A DNA stretch of 64,000 bases, taken from Arsenophonus sp052174475. Its GTDB lineage: Bacteria; Pseudomonadota; Gammaproteobacteria; Enterobacterales; Enterobacteriaceae. Below the pieces are notes generated by a model. The model saw only the letters and a program-made list of their open reading frames with translations, did not search any database and was not told the DNA's origin. Position 1 is the stretch's first letter; the number at the start of each line of letters is the position of its first letter. The stretch is from positions 29,059 through 93,058 of the forward strand of contig JBQMRO010000010.1 in the NCBI GenBank assembly GCA_052174475.1. The letters are read 5' to 3'. Position numbers and translations under genes: made by a program. Below, one piece after another: positions 1 to 11,719 of the stretch.

Positions 1-662
1 ATTAGCAAAGATTTTTACGTAATTAGCAACAGGATATAAATCCTTATTAGATTTATTTTTAACTGTATAAAATTAATTTAGCGTTAATCTATAATCTTTA
101 ATTATATTAAAATAAATTTTTTAATTAAGTAATATTAAAAAGCAATTCTTAATTGCAGCTTTATAAAAATAATTAAAAAGGTGAATCACTAACATTATAG
201 TATCCAAGATGCCATCTTAATCAAATTTTCAAACGCATCAAGGCACTCAGATAAATCACAAGTTGCAACAACTTTTTTCAATTAGTTGATCATAGCTTTG
301 AAATAAAATATATAATTTTCTGCACATTTAACTTAATGATTCAGATAACTACGAACTGTAGCGTCATTTTTAAAAAAAATTAAGTATTTTTCTGTAATTG
401 ATGTATTAGAGCAAAATTAATAAAACCTTCTAAATTTATTTTCAAATTAACGATTAAATTGTTCTTCATTATTTTATCAAAATTATAATTAGTATATTTG
501 CGAATAGAATTTAGATTCTATCTAAAATCAATCTTAGAGATTTCACATTCTGATGATGAATATCCCTAACTAATGGATAGAGTTAACTTTTTTTGTTTTC
601 AATGTTATAATGGTACGGATCTCTAATAACATATCTAATTAATCAACTATGAGTATGACATA
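1..662. other. Gene-free AT-rich stretch
   Basis: No reading frame, RNA gene or clear IS relic could be recognised here on either strand. The sequence is very AT-rich and lies upstream of the dead mtnN gene. It may hold remains of a lost gene too decayed to read. Confidence 0.5.
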
Positions 663-1374
663 ATAAAAGTTGCGATAATAGGTGCAATGGAGCAAGAAGT
701 CGCATTATTACGTAAGCAAATAAATGCCCAATTGGCATTGTCACTAGGTGACTACAAGATTTACTTAGGAAAGTTTGATAATCTTGATATCGCATTATTA
801 AAATCAGGAATTGGTAAAGTTTCTTCGGCACTAGGAATAACATTACTAATAGAACATTTTGCGCCTGAATTTATTATTAACACCTGATCCGCAGGTGGAT
901 TAGTATCTACTTTATAGGTTTGGGATATCGTTGTTTCAACCGAAGTTTGCTATCATGATGTCAATATCACCGACTTTAGTTACCAACCAGGCAAAATGGC
1001 ACAATGTCCAGTCACATTTAAAGCAAATAAAAAATTAATAGAACTGGCGGAAAAATGTATAAAAATTAGATTTATATGCTGTTCGCGGTTTAATTTGTAC
1101 TGGTGATAGCTTTATTAATAGCACGAAAGAGCTAAGCTATATTCACCAAATTTTTCCTACCGCTATTGCTGTTGAAATGGAAGGCTCTATAATTGGTCAT
1201 GTATGCTATCAATTTGGTATTCCATTTGTTATTGTACATGCAATTTCTGATATAGCTAATAAAGAATCTCATCTTTCTTTTGAAGAATTTTTGCCTGTCG
1301 CAGCTCGTTAATCAAGTATAATGGTGCAACTCATGTTAGCAAATTTAGCTAATCCAAGCCTAAGCTGGAAATGA
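663..1374 (+). pseudogene. mtnN: MTA/SAH nucleosidase pseudogene
   Basis: The conceptual protein follows E. coli MtnN (Pfs) from start to end, including GAMEQEVALLRKQI, LLKSGIGKVSSALG, GLICTGDSFIN, AVEMEGS and AISDIA. The gene is dead several times over. The expected start codon is ATA at 663. There are in-frame stops at 885 (TGA) and 915 (TAG), a one-base frameshift near 1062-1066 (KIRFICC instead of LDLYAVRG), and another stop in the C-terminal part after PVAAR. The enzyme normally cleaves methylthioadenosine, S-adenosylhomocysteine and 5'-deoxyadenosine. Its place next to erpA matches the enterobacterial order with btuF and yadS lost. Confidence 0.95.
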
Positions 1375-1426
1375 ACTATTAATAACTCGCTAATTTAAAT
1401 TACCGTATAATAGTATGAATTATTAT

Positions 1427-1792
1427 TTATCTCAGTAAATTAAGTGATTCAATACTAAATGAAGAACCGCAACTACAAGTTGTTTTTGCATTTGGATTTG
1501 TTACTACAAACCGTGATCCTTCTAATCCTTCAATATAATCAACAGAACCACCAATCAGATAATGCAAACTCATAGGATCAACAATTAACTCAACGCTTTG
1601 CTTTTCGATTGTTAAATCACCTTTATTTATCTTATCATCAAAAGTAAAGCCATATTGAAAACCACTACAACCTCCACCAGTAATATAGACGCGTAAACGC
1701 AAATTGGGATTTTTTTCATTTGCAATTAATGTCTTAGCTTTATTCGCTGCAGCATCAGTAAACTGTATAGGTAATGTAATATCATTACTCAT
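1427..1792 (-). CDS. erpA: Iron-sulfur cluster insertion protein ErpA
   Basis: A-type Fe-S carrier of about 121 residues that delivers clusters to apoproteins in the cytoplasm, including essential isoprenoid enzymes in E. coli. The three cluster-ligand cysteines are present: C42 in TGGGCSGFQYG and C106/C108 in TTCSCGSSF. The open frame extends upstream to 1855, but the ATG at 1792 (MSNDITLPIQF) aligns with the family start and is preceded by a GGAG ribosome site. The last seven residues (ESLNLLR) extend past the usual SFSI end, probably because the ancestral stop was lost. The gene is well conserved between two dead neighbours (mtnN and hemL), so it is likely under selection. BioB needs Fe-S clusters, so this carrier may serve it; that link is inference. 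Confidence 0.95.
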   Translation of the reverse strand: MSNDITLPIQFTDAAANKAKTLIANEKNPNLRLRVYITGGGCSGFQYGFTFDDKINKGDLTIEKQSVELIVDPMSLHYLIGGSVDYIEGLEGSRFVVTNPNAKTTCSCGSSFSIESLNLLR

Positions 1793-2007
1793 ATCTAACT
1801 CCAGTCTGATATACCAATTAATAGACACAGGAAGCATTAACACTTCACTAAACAATGGCTAATTATCTAATAGTTAACCAATTGATTCAAGATCCAAACT
1901 AAATTAACTAATTTTAAAAATCGCCCTAAATTTTCTATTTTGGTTTACTGTTAACCATTATTTATGATAATAGCAATTTCTACTGAAGAAATACTTGGGG
2001 TTATCTA

Positions 2008-3303
2008 ATGAATGAATCTGTGAAAGACTTTAGCAAAAGCTAAAAAAATTTATTCTTGGCGGTGTCAATTCACCGATACACATTGAATGGTCTTAGCGGA
2101 TATCCATTATTTATTCACCGTGCTAACGGTTCTTATATTTCTGATGTTGATGACAAACTATATATTGATTACGTTAGTTTTTGGAGATCGATAATTTTAG
2201 ATCATAGCTATCCTGTAATTAATCAAACAATCACTAAATCAGCAGAAATGACCTCAGTTTTGAGGTTTCGACCGCCATTGAAATAGAAATGGAAGAGATT
2301 ATTAGTTAATTTATTCCATCTATTGAAATAGTTCGTATGATAAACTCAGGTACAGAAACTACAATGAGTGTTATACGGCTAAAGACGCGGTTATACAAAG
2401 CGTGATAAGATTATCAAATTTGAAGGTTATTATCATAGATAATACCAGTTGCTTATTAGTTAAATCAAACTCAGTTGTTTTAACTATTAATTAACTCAAT
2501 TCCCCTGCCGTCTCCCTGGTCATGTTGCTAAACATACTTTCATCACTTATACATTTAATGATTTAAATTCAGTTCTACGCACTTTTACCAAATATCTATA
2601 AGAAGTTACTGCTATCATTATAGAGCTAGTAACAGGCGATATGAATTTCATTTTAGCTGAGAATGAATTCCTTACCTGAGCTGCATAGATTATGCAATCA
2701 ATTTGCTGCACTATTAATTATTGACGATGTTATGACTTGGTTTCGGATTGCCTTAGATGACATAGAATCATATTATCAAGTTAAACCTAATTTAACCTGT
2801 TTAGGAAAAATAATTGACGATAATATTGCCTATCAGCGCTTTTACTAGCTAACGATAAGTAATGGAAAAAATTGCTCCAATAGTAGCAATTTATCAAGCA
2901 GGTATACTATAAGAAAAACCCATTAGTGATAGTAGCGCAGACCCTCTTGCTTGCCTAACTGAAGCCCCTAAAACAAATACTCATAAACATTTAGCACAAC
3001 TAATAAGACGACTAGTTAAAAGCTTACAAAAAACGCAACAAATGAGTATTCCATTCATTGTTAAGCATGTTATTGATATTCTTTATCTATTTTTACTAAA
3101 TTAGAACAATTTAAATGTTATCAACATATTATTGCATAAGATGTTGATAACATTTAAGCAATTTTTGTATTTAATATTAGACGAAAGTATTTCTTTATCA
3201 TCTTCTAATTTTGAATCCGGCTTTATATCCATTACCCATAGTTATGAAGATGCTGATCGCACCATTAAAGCAGTAAAAATGCTTTTAATAAGTATTAGGT
3301 TTC
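2008..3303 (+). pseudogene. hemL: Glutamate-1-semialdehyde aminomutase pseudogene
   Basis: Pieces of HemL can be read in order across three frames: FIHRANGSYISDVDDKLYIDYV, MINSGTE, IIKFEGYYH, FAALLIIDDVMTWFR, LTCLGKII (with the PLP lysine still present), and LDESISLSSSNFESGFISITHS near the end. The N-terminus is interrupted by a stop after 11 codons (MNESVKDFSKS). Several further frameshifts and stops follow, and short blocks are missing. The normal enzyme makes 5-aminolevulinate for haem. hemB is also dead in this window, so the pathway is lost. The 3' limit is approximate. Confidence 0.95.
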
Positions 3304-3384
3304 CAAAGCATTATATATACCATCGTCGTACATCTCTATTTATGTCAATATACCACTGAGGGATATAATTAAAATAAATATCAT

Positions 3385-4315
3385 GATGATAAGCTTCCAT
3401 TATCAGGCAACTCCAACACATAAAATTACAGCTGCTCTTCAGGCCAGAAAGAATCTATGTCTACTATAGTTAATCGCTATAGCATATTTGAACTTATCTT
3501 TGCTAACAGACAAAAACTATATGATGCTGATGATCGCAGCTATATTCCTCATTGTTTGATGATGAGGCCATTATCCCTTAGAAGGCCTAATCATTTTCCT
3601 ACAAAAACCCTTTTTCCTACCAACGACTGTTTGTAAAGTTGCATACGAATTCCTGAACCCAGTTTGTACCTTAATCTAGCCTAGATATCAGTATTTATAG
3701 AGGTATGAAATGGGAAATCTAGCTGAAATGAGATAATGGAAAAGTTACTACGTCGAACATAAAACGTTTAAGGATACGAGTATCCTTATTTGCAGGTATA
3801 TGTAATATCTTCCAAAAATGTAAATAAAACTTTACAACGCTACTACTTTTAGTAGCTGTAGATTAAATCACGTCACTCAATAGGTTGCGTCCGTCTATAC
3901 AAATCCAAGACCGCAGAAAATGAACTATGTTTCTTACATAATTTTAACGGAGCATCTCCAATAATTATCCATTAGGTAATTAGAGACAATTATAAAGAAT
4001 TTATAGACTGCCTTCTGGTCTGTAAAATGTTCAGCCACTGAAAACAGGGATTCGAGTATTTATGTACATAGCTTTGTATAAAATAACAACTTATCTCGCT
4101 GAAGAATTCTAAAACGAATGGCATAATCAACCGATTTAATCGCGTATAGAAAATGAGCCTGCAAAAGAATCATCTTAATTCTAGTTAGAAGACTTGAAAT
4201 TAGTCTACATTAATATTTTTGATTATATAACTAGAAATTATGTCAATCAGTATTGATTGATAAAACTTCATTACAGTCTATAAAAATTAGTTTTAACTTA
4301 AACTTAAATTATTCA
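3385..4315 (+). mobile_element. Decayed IS481-like transposase gene
   Basis: No open frame survives, but ordered fragments in shifting frames match an IS481-type integrase-fold transposase. They include FFLPTTVCKVAYEFLNP, RYEMGNLAEMR, VRLYKSKTAENE, FLHNFNGASPII and NYKEFIDCLL. The 3' part is similar to relics at 17220, 21560 and 28855. It fills the gap between dead hemL and mrcB, where E. coli has the fhu genes. Family assignment is by recalled motifs. Element ends and target duplications were not found. Confidence 0.7.
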
Positions 4316-4375
4316 AAAAAAAACGATACTATCGTTCGATAACTGATAAATAAAATAAATTATTTATTTAAATAT

Positions 4376-4404
4376 AAAAACGGGCACCAATTTTTGGCAT
4401 AGTA
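4376..4404 (-). terminator. Possible terminator after mrcB
   Basis: On the minus strand GCCAA, a short A loop and TTGGTGC form a small hairpin followed by CG and a run of five T. It lies about 20 bases past the mrcB stop. The stem is short and imperfect, so this is a weak call. Confidence 0.35.
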
Positions 4405-4425
4405 ATAGCGCCGATTTACTCGATT

Positions 4426-6771
4426 TTATTGATGTTCAAACATCTCTTTCACCCAAGCAGGTATATCATTACTTTTGCTTTGCTGTTCATTTAAATTCAA
4501 ACTCGGCTTCAATGATTGCACCCCTAGTTGACATAATGCTTTAGGATCCTCTGTCCATACTGGCAAGGTACGATATCCACTACCTGTACAATTAAAACTT
4601 CCATCAACATTCACTTGCATTTCCATAATTCCTTCTGGTGGGTGATTATCCAATGCTAATGGAGTCTGATTTTCTAAATAACGACGATATATATGTAATG
4701 CACCACTTGCGCCAGTAAGATTTGTAGGACCATTATTATCACGACCAGCCCAAGCAATCGCCACTTCTTTACCATCAATACCGGCAAACCAACTATCTCG
4801 TAAATCATTTGTAGTTCCAGTTTTACCGGCCAAATGATATTGAGCAAACTTATTCATTAATAAATGAGATGTTCCGCGCTCAACCACTTGCTGCATGCCA
4901 TAAAGTGTTAGATAAGCTGCCTGTGGAGATACTGCTCGCTCTGCAGATGGATAACTTTGATAAAGCTCACTCCCATCTTCATCAATAACAGAGCGCAATG
5001 CTGATAATGATGCTCGATTTCCACCACCACTGATTGTTTGAAACATTTGTGCCGTTTCCATTGGTGTTAAGTTTAACGCACCTAATAACATTGCCGGTAC
5101 TTTTTCAATAAAATCACTTGGCATACCAAGACGTATTAATACCTTACTAACCTGATCTAAACCAATACTCAAGCCAATGTTTACCGTCGGAATATTCAAC
5201 GAGTTAGCCAAACCATCAATCAACATAATCTGCCCTCGAAAACGACGATCATAATTTCTTGGTTCCCATATTTGATTATCAAATTTGATAATGATTGGCT
5301 CGTCAGGTACCCAAGTATTTAAACGAAAACGGTCCGGCTCACTTAATGCAGTAAGATAAGTCGATGGTTTAGCTAGTGAACCAATTGAACGGCGAGCATT
5401 TAACGCTCGATTAAAACCAGAATATTGTGGTTGCGAGCCACCAACCATAGCACGAATTTCACCATTAATGCGGTCAACAACCACCATTGCGCCTTCAAGA
5501 TCAGGCAACTTATGTGTTTTACGTAAATAATCTATCTCGTGTTCGACAGCATTTTCAGCTGCTTGCTGCGAAACCGGATCTAAAGTAGTAAAGATCTTAG
5601 CTCCAGAAAGATTATTTACTCTATCGCCTAATTTTTCAGCTAATTCTTGTCGAACAAACTGTATAAAGGCAGGTTGTGGTGTCAAAACATCGCTTCTTGA
5701 TTTAACGCCTAAAGGACGATCACTCAGTATATTATACATTTCATGATCGATAATTTTACGCGTTTCTAATAGCTTTAACACTAAATTTCGACGTTCAAGG
5801 GCTAGTTTAGGGTTACGCCATGGGTTATATAATGATGGTCCTTTAACCATACCAACTAATAATGCTTGTTGATCAATACTTAACTCATTGATTGGTCGAC
5901 CAAAATAATAAAGACTAGAAAGAGGAAAACCCCGAATTTGATCATCACCAGTTTGTCCTAAATAAACTTCATTTAGGTAAAGCTCAAGAATACGTTCTTT
6001 GCTATAGCGAGAATCCATTAAAATTGCCATATAAGCTTCATTAGCTTTACGTATTAATGTTCTTTCATTAGTTAAAAATAAATTTTTAACTAATTGTTGA
6101 GTTAGCGTACTGCCACCCTGAACAGTCTTACCTGCTATTAAATTAGCAATAACCGCACGCCCAATAGAATAAATACTTACGCCATCATGCCAATAAAAAT
6201 ATCGGTCTTCAGTTTCAAGTAAAATTTGAACTAAAGAATCAGAAAAATCTTTTCTTGGTAAGACTAATCGTTGTTTATTATTAATAGATTGCATCATAGT
6301 AATAAGTTTAGGATCAAGTCGAAAAAAACCAAATAAACGTCCATTTTCCATATTAGTAATATTAGTTATTCGAGTTTCTTCAAAACTTAATTTAACTAAA
6401 ATCTGTCCTTCTTTTTGATCAGGAAAATAAAATAATCGACGTAATATCTCTATTGTATTATCTTTAACAATATACTCACCGGGTAAAGTAATTTTATTTA
6501 CCTGTCGATATTGCATACCATCTAATAATCTAATCATTTCTTCTTTACTGTAACTCATCTCCGGTTCAAGATTAACAACTCGGCCATAAACAGCTGCCGG
6601 TAGATCCCAAACTTTACCATCAAGACGATCACTAATTTTCTGATATAAATATATGCCATAGATACCATAGATACCAATTAACAATGACAAGACTATGGCG
6701 ATTTTGATAAACAACCAAAACCAACGCCACCTATTTTTAGGTGGTTGAGACTTATTGTCTTTACTTACCAT
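4426..6771 (-). CDS. mrcB: Penicillin-binding protein 1b (bifunctional)
   Basis: Inner-membrane enzyme that polymerises and cross-links peptidoglycan. It has 781 residues against 844 in E. coli; the cytoplasmic tail is cut to about 16 residues. Domain order is a transmembrane helix (about 17-43), a UB2H-like region, the glycosyltransferase domain with catalytic E188 in LLETEDRYFYWHDG and the GGSTLTQQL motif near 219, then the transpeptidase domain with active-site S465 (GSLAKP), SLN 524-526 and KTG 650-652. All catalytic motifs are intact. The ATG at 6771 has a GAGGAA ribosome site. The gene stands alone between IS relics; the usual neighbours hrpB and fhu are gone. A kept PBP1b implies a cell wall. 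Confidence 0.97.
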   Translation of the reverse strand: MVSKDNKSQPPKNRWRWFWLFIKIAIVLSLLIGIYGIYGIYLYQKISDRLDGKVWDLPAAVYGRVVNLEPEMSYSKEEMIRLLDGMQYRQVNKITLPGEYIVKDNTIEILRRLFYFPDQKEGQILVKLSFEETRITNITNMENGRLFGFFRLDPKLITMMQSINNKQRLVLPRKDFSDSLVQILLETEDRYFYWHDGVSIYSIGRAVIANLIAGKTVQGGSTLTQQLVKNLFLTNERTLIRKANEAYMAILMDSRYSKERILELYLNEVYLGQTGDDQIRGFPLSSLYYFGRPINELSIDQQALLVGMVKGPSLYNPWRNPKLALERRNLVLKLLETRKIIDHEMYNILSDRPLGVKSRSDVLTPQPAFIQFVRQELAEKLGDRVNNLSGAKIFTTLDPVSQQAAENAVEHEIDYLRKTHKLPDLEGAMVVVDRINGEIRAMVGGSQPQYSGFNRALNARRSIGSLAKPSTYLTALSEPDRFRLNTWVPDEPIIIKFDNQIWEPRNYDRRFRGQIMLIDGLANSLNIPTVNIGLSIGLDQVSKVLIRLGMPSDFIEKVPAMLLGALNLTPMETAQMFQTISGGGNRASLSALRSVIDEDGSELYQSYPSAERAVSPQAAYLTLYGMQQVVERGTSHLLMNKFAQYHLAGKTGTTNDLRDSWFAGIDGKEVAIAWAGRDNNGPTNLTGASGALHIYRRYLENQTPLALDNHPPEGIMEMQVNVDGSFNCTGSGYRTLPVWTEDPKALCQLGVQSLKPSLNLNEQQSKSNDIPAWVKEMFEHQ

Positions 6772-7410
6772 TAGTTCCTCTTCTTTGTTCTTATAAATAT
6801 CTTGATATTTATAATCATAATTATCTAACTGATTAGTTTATGAGATTTTGATTTTTATTAAAATGGCTTTTTTCTTAGATCTGTCTTAATAGGTTTTTAA
6901 TTATCTTTATCAAACATAATATACAATTAATTTTTACTTATTAATTAATTTTATCTTAGCTAAAGATCTTAATCATAATTTACAGGAGTTCTTATATATC
7001 TCATTAAAATATCATCTTTATAAAAGAAAATAATAAAAATCTTTTAATATAAGTTTTATACTCTAATAATAACCGTTTTTATCATTATTAAATTTAACAA
7101 ATACTATCTATGCACTAATTTATATAAAAAACAATGACTATTCATTTTAGCGATAAATATTATAGTATTGCTTTGTCTTTATCTATATCTATCGTAACTG
7201 GAGTAATTAGTAATATATCGGTTCCCACTACTAAAATTACCAAAATTTAATTAATAAAGTGTTAGAAACGTTTTTTTGCTGAAGTTATTACACTCTATAG
7301 ATAAATTACTAATCATTCATTTCGCCAATAAAATTGGAATAACAAACTTCTGTAAGACTAGAAGATATAATTTAGCATTCAAACTAAATAATTATAAACG
7401 AAATATCTAT
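6772..7410. other. Gene-free AT-rich stretch
   Basis: About 640 bases with no recognisable gene or relic. The first part holds the mrcB ribosome site and presumably its promoter on the minus strand, though I cannot point to clear -35 and -10 boxes. Confidence 0.45.
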
Positions 7411-7773
7411 CTAGCTTGGAATGGTTTTTAGTAAAACCATTTATACTGTAAAAAAGAATTTTCTCTACAGAGAAATTGTCATGAAAAAGCAAACAGTAAT
7501 ACAGCTCAAAGAAATTTTTACTTACTTCATCCAAACGTAAAGCTGTATCTCCTTATTTAGCTTAATGATCATCTGTCGGATGATCTCTATTCATGCATTA
7601 AAGTAACTTATTTCACTTTATCATGCTCATATTCTCACATTGAATATATTATTCAATGAATGGTCGCGCTGCACCCCTATATTTATTAGGTTACAGTGAT
7701 ATTGTTATAAAATTCACGATTACAGAAAATATTTAACAAGTATATTGAAAGTCCTCCGCTAAAACTATATTAG
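7410..7773 (+). mobile_element. IS1595-like relic, 5' part
   Basis: Conceptual translation starts MKKQTVIQLKEIF and later gives a decayed zinc-ribbon-like part (YFTLSCPYSH with frame changes), as in the N-terminus of IS1595-family transposases. It is similar to the start of relics at 12775 and 29240. The gene is broken off at about 7773 by an IS91-like relic, and its continuation resumes near 10300. Confidence 0.6.
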
Positions 7774-8110
7774 GGTAGCACCTTATGGTATGAGCAGTAC
7801 AGTTATTCTGTTTTGAATATGTTAATCCTATAAGTACTGTTTTATACTATACGATATATTAATTTTTTAGGAATTCAGCCAGGTATTTCGGAATAAATCT
7901 CCTAGAAATCGGAAACCTAGTAACTAAGGAAGAGAACACGAAACTTCACATGTTATACTGCCTTTTTACCAAAAATACTTTTCATCCCCCCAGAAATGAA
8001 TGATAACAAAAACTAAATTTTTTATTTTATTCCAAAAGAAGCATATAGAAATATGTTTAACTCAGTCCCAAATTTTTCTTGGCATGAAAATATTATTGAA
8101 TTACTATCAA
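7774..8110 (+). mobile_element. IS91-like relic, 5' part
   Basis: This stretch is similar, base for base with many changes, to 53395-53700 and to the inverse of 26400-26640. It is therefore the left part of the same repeated element. It stops where an inverted IS256-like relic begins and continues from about 8985. No reading frame survives. Confidence 0.6.
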
Positions 8111-8985
8111 ATTTAATGTAGATAAAGTATCTAAGCATTTTTAATGATTCGTGAATCTGCTCTTCATTTCTAGATTAAATTTTGTTTAGCATTATAGAGG
8201 GTTAAAAGATTAAATCTCTTAGCTGTGGTTTTAGCCTTTTCATCATTGCAGGATACTTTGCTGACAATATTTTCAAGAAAATATTAATAGATTTATTAAT
8301 GTCATCACGACTTTAACTAGCTAAATCTTCTGCAGCTCTCAGCATTAACTTTTAGTTATGTGCCTTTGTGAAACGAAGATAGTACACCATTAGCTATTTT
8401 AATCTGCTGATAGCATTGTGACAAAGAGATCACGTTCTTTCACCGAAAGAAGCACTCTATAGATTCGTAAAATAACCTGTAGGTAAAGGTTTAGCGAGTA
8501 CAGTGCAGTACTAATAGTAATTATAAACGCTTTTTACACGCTTCAGATAAGGCGCTAGAAATGAGCTATTGAAGTATATTATATTGCCATTTTAACCCCC
8601 TAAACCTTAAGCACTTTAATTTTAACATCATCAATATTAGTCTGTATAGTTCGCTGTAAACAATAATCGTTATTGGCGAAGCAGATTGGCACTATTTGTC
8701 GACAAAGCGGCATTAAGGATGTTTCATAAGATCATCCATCTATAGCTTAATCTTAAGAGCAGTAGATATCAACTCCAGGTAGAATTACAAATAAATTAAT
8801 GTAATGGATGACAGGTAATATCTAGTTTCACGGATACCTATATGGTAGACTTTTATTACATATTATCTCTCTGATGTTAAAATTATCCATGAAATTAATC
8901 AATAGGATAGCACTACCTTCAAAATTCAATACATCAGAAATAAGCATAACTCAGTATTATCCACCTCTAGTCACGATTATCTTTG
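8110..8985 (-). mobile_element. IS256-like relic inserted in the IS91-like relic
   Basis: The stretch aligns with the repeated IS256-like units at 13400, 29940, 37790 and 43318, all on the minus strand. It is shorter than those and so lost internal parts. Family identity comes from better preserved copies: GNRIFLQSSWLPYLNHAKAA at 32866 and the SRKTTTLMVFK end near 32780. It splits the IS91-like element into 7774-8110 and 8985-10300. Confidence 0.6.
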
Positions 8986-10300
8986 ATTTTTTAGAGCTCT
9001 CAGAACTAAGCCAATTACAATGAATATAACGACATTCATGGGTATTAATAAAAACATGCTTGTCGATGAATTCATTACTTATAGAGAACCATGGATAATC
9101 CTCTCTACTTTACATCTCCTTCTTGAATAAAGATAAAGATAGCTAGAGCGATAAGACTTATCGAATGTAGACAGAATGACGATTTTCATTTCTCTGGAAA
9201 ATACTCAGGTAATACATAAAGATGTATACTATTAAAACTAAACAGCTTTTCAGCATTGATGACAACTGGAATAAATTTCTTAAAAACACGATGAAAGTGT
9301 TAACTTGTGAACTCATGTATCTATCAAGCAAATGTCCTGTCTGCATTACTTATTCTGGGGAGGTCTATCAGGTGCTACTGCTGCCAACTATTCTAAATTT
9401 TCTAACAGCCGTTTTTCTGCTAAACCTATAAATTAAAAAGCCTGTAGTTTATTTACATGGTTTAAAACCTACCGAACAGTAATTAGAAAAACAGATTCAT
9501 ATTTTACCCAACTGCAACTCATAACATATTACTTTCATTATCCCTACCTTCTTTATTTTTTTTCAAGAATAACTAGCAGCGATTTAACACTCTGTTTCTA
9601 GATGCCAGCAGGCTATATTATAGTAGTGAATACGCAAACAGGATATTGAAATTGACATCTTCTATGCCTTACACGTTTATGGTTGATAACTCAATCAACA
9701 TCGGTATGCTAATATATCTGTTACTAGTAACGGTCTGGATATTAAACATGTTGCATGGCAGAGAATTATTTCTCAAAAAAATAGAGGTCGAAGGGATTTG
9801 CGATTTGCTTTCATCTGACTTCTTCGTCATAACTATAACCTGATAAATCCTAGTATCTTTTTGATCTTGTAAATATCCGCACTAGGCAGAAGTGGCAGCT
9901 TCACTTAAAGCACAGTATGGATATTACTAGAAACTGCACTTTGCTAAAAAGATGATAGACGTAGCATAGAGTGAAATATCTCTGGCACTAAAACGCCATT
10001 CGTTATTTGCATTAAAATACGCATTACCAAGAGAGAGGGGGAAAGATTATAACATAATTACTATATGACCACTGGATTATCAGTACTGGTAGAAGATGAT
10101 TCTGACGCAAGAAGAGATGATTGAACGCTACATTATCCATATTTCAACTAGATATTTCAAGATAGTATCTTGTATAGTTTTGTATTGAATCATCAACAAA
10201 GAAGAGTATTATTGAAGGCATATAATACTCTGAAGATAAATGATAATTAGTAAGAGATAGATAACTTTTGGTCTTCTTTTAAGAACAATTTGTTTTCCTA
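8985..10300 (+). mobile_element. IS91-like relic, 3' part
   Basis: Fragments match an IS91-type (Y2/HUH) transposase. TERXLEKQIHILPNCN resembles the conserved ELLPVxYFHVVFT region, and YYMTTGLSVLVEDDSD followed by ISTRYFKIV resembles the conserved HIPxxHFKMVRYYGFL region near the end. The same order is seen at 53700-55010 (+) and 24820-26290 (-). Two chance open frames of 65-69 codons lie inside and are not real genes. Confidence 0.6.
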
Positions 10301-10990
10301 ACTACCAAAAATAAATGGTTTAGTTATCTTGAACGTATGTTGAATAGCTTAACTTTATAGGAATCAACAAAATAAACAGGTGTTAATTTAAAAACAGTAT
10401 CTTTAGAGAGAATCTCTTTTTTTTGCTTCAGCGGCAGCAGCCAATATAAATATACTAAGTGGCATTATTGAAATCGACGAAATATTTTTCTATAAATCCT
10501 TGAAAAGGAAGCGTTATATTTTACATAGAAAAGCTAGAAAACACGGGGAAAAGGAGTAAAAGAAAAGAGTGAATCTTTCTCTTAATAGCCCAAGATTAAG
10601 AAGATCATGTGAGCGATGAGATTTTTGAAGAGTTTAATGAAAAGTATAGTGATCAGCTGTTTTTTGAGCTAATCATCAATAAGAACCTATTCTTTTCTTG
10701 GATAGAGCCTAAATAGTATGAAACTTTTGCTAGTGAGTATGAAATTAGTCATCATCGTCTAATAAGATTAGTGTAACTAGAAAGTTATTGATAAGAAATT
10801 CTAAATTCAAAACATGAACAGTTATATAAGCCAATTAAAAGGATGAATGAATAACTTCCATAGTAAAAGTTATTTTATTTATTGAATTACCTTACCTTAG
10901 AAAAGTTTGCTTGAAGCAATAACAATTGAAATGTAGAAGTTGCTATAAATTGTTCTATAAGCAGAGCAATAAGTTCTTTTTCCCAACATA
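10300..10990 (+). mobile_element. IS1595-like relic, 3' part
   Basis: This continues the element that begins at 7410. It contains IIEIDEIFFYKSLKRKRY then RKARKHGEK, the DDE-domain start of IS1595-family transposases, followed by decayed sequence in several frames. The same region occurs at 29780 (+) and, inverted, at 21031, 26660 and 37450. Stops and frameshifts are frequent. Confidence 0.7.
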
Positions 10991-11719
10991 ACTAAATACC
11001 TATGTTGGAAGGTGACATAAACGTAAACTAGTAATTAATTTTATGTTAAAATTTACTAAGCAACTAGTTTTATTAGTTAATTTATCGCCGAAAATAAAAT
11101 TTCTGAATTACTCTTAAATATAATAATATTAGCTGGGAAATAAAATATATCGACGAAAATAGTTAAATCGAACTTATACCAAAGAAAATAGTAAATTAAT
11201 TACGTTATTAACGTAATATCGAGTGTTTTACTAGAAAACAAATTGGTTATTTTCTTAATATTATTACAATAATAGAAGAAAAATATTTACATAAATTATT
11301 CTTGATAGTCGAACTAAGCAAAAGAATAGATTTGTTCTTTACCAGTAACTCCTACATACTGGTAAAAACATAAATAAAATGTCCGTTATAAAAACCATAT
11401 TGATTTTTAATTTGTTGCATTCTTCTAGAAAATAACAATTTTAGTATTGAGATGCTTTGTTATTGATTTAAAATTTAAGAAAAATTGCCTAGTAATGGAT
11501 AAAAAATACAATTCATTCAGTAAACCAGCCTAATATATCCTATTAAAAAATTCGTTTTTACATGCAAATAAAGGCAAATAACCATACGCATTATCTTGGT
11601 ATAATAAAACAAATTGTAAGAATTATTGCTAACTATAGAGTGTTCTGTTATTTATAGCGGTCTTAGTTTTTCCAATTTTAGGGGTTCTTTTGAACATTTC
11701 CTGTATAGGAGAAAGTATT
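10991..11719. other. Gene-free AT-rich stretch before dksA
   Basis: About 730 bases with no gene or relic that I can read. The end must hold the dksA promoter. An AGGAGA ribosome site at about 11707 serves dksA. Confidence 0.45.
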
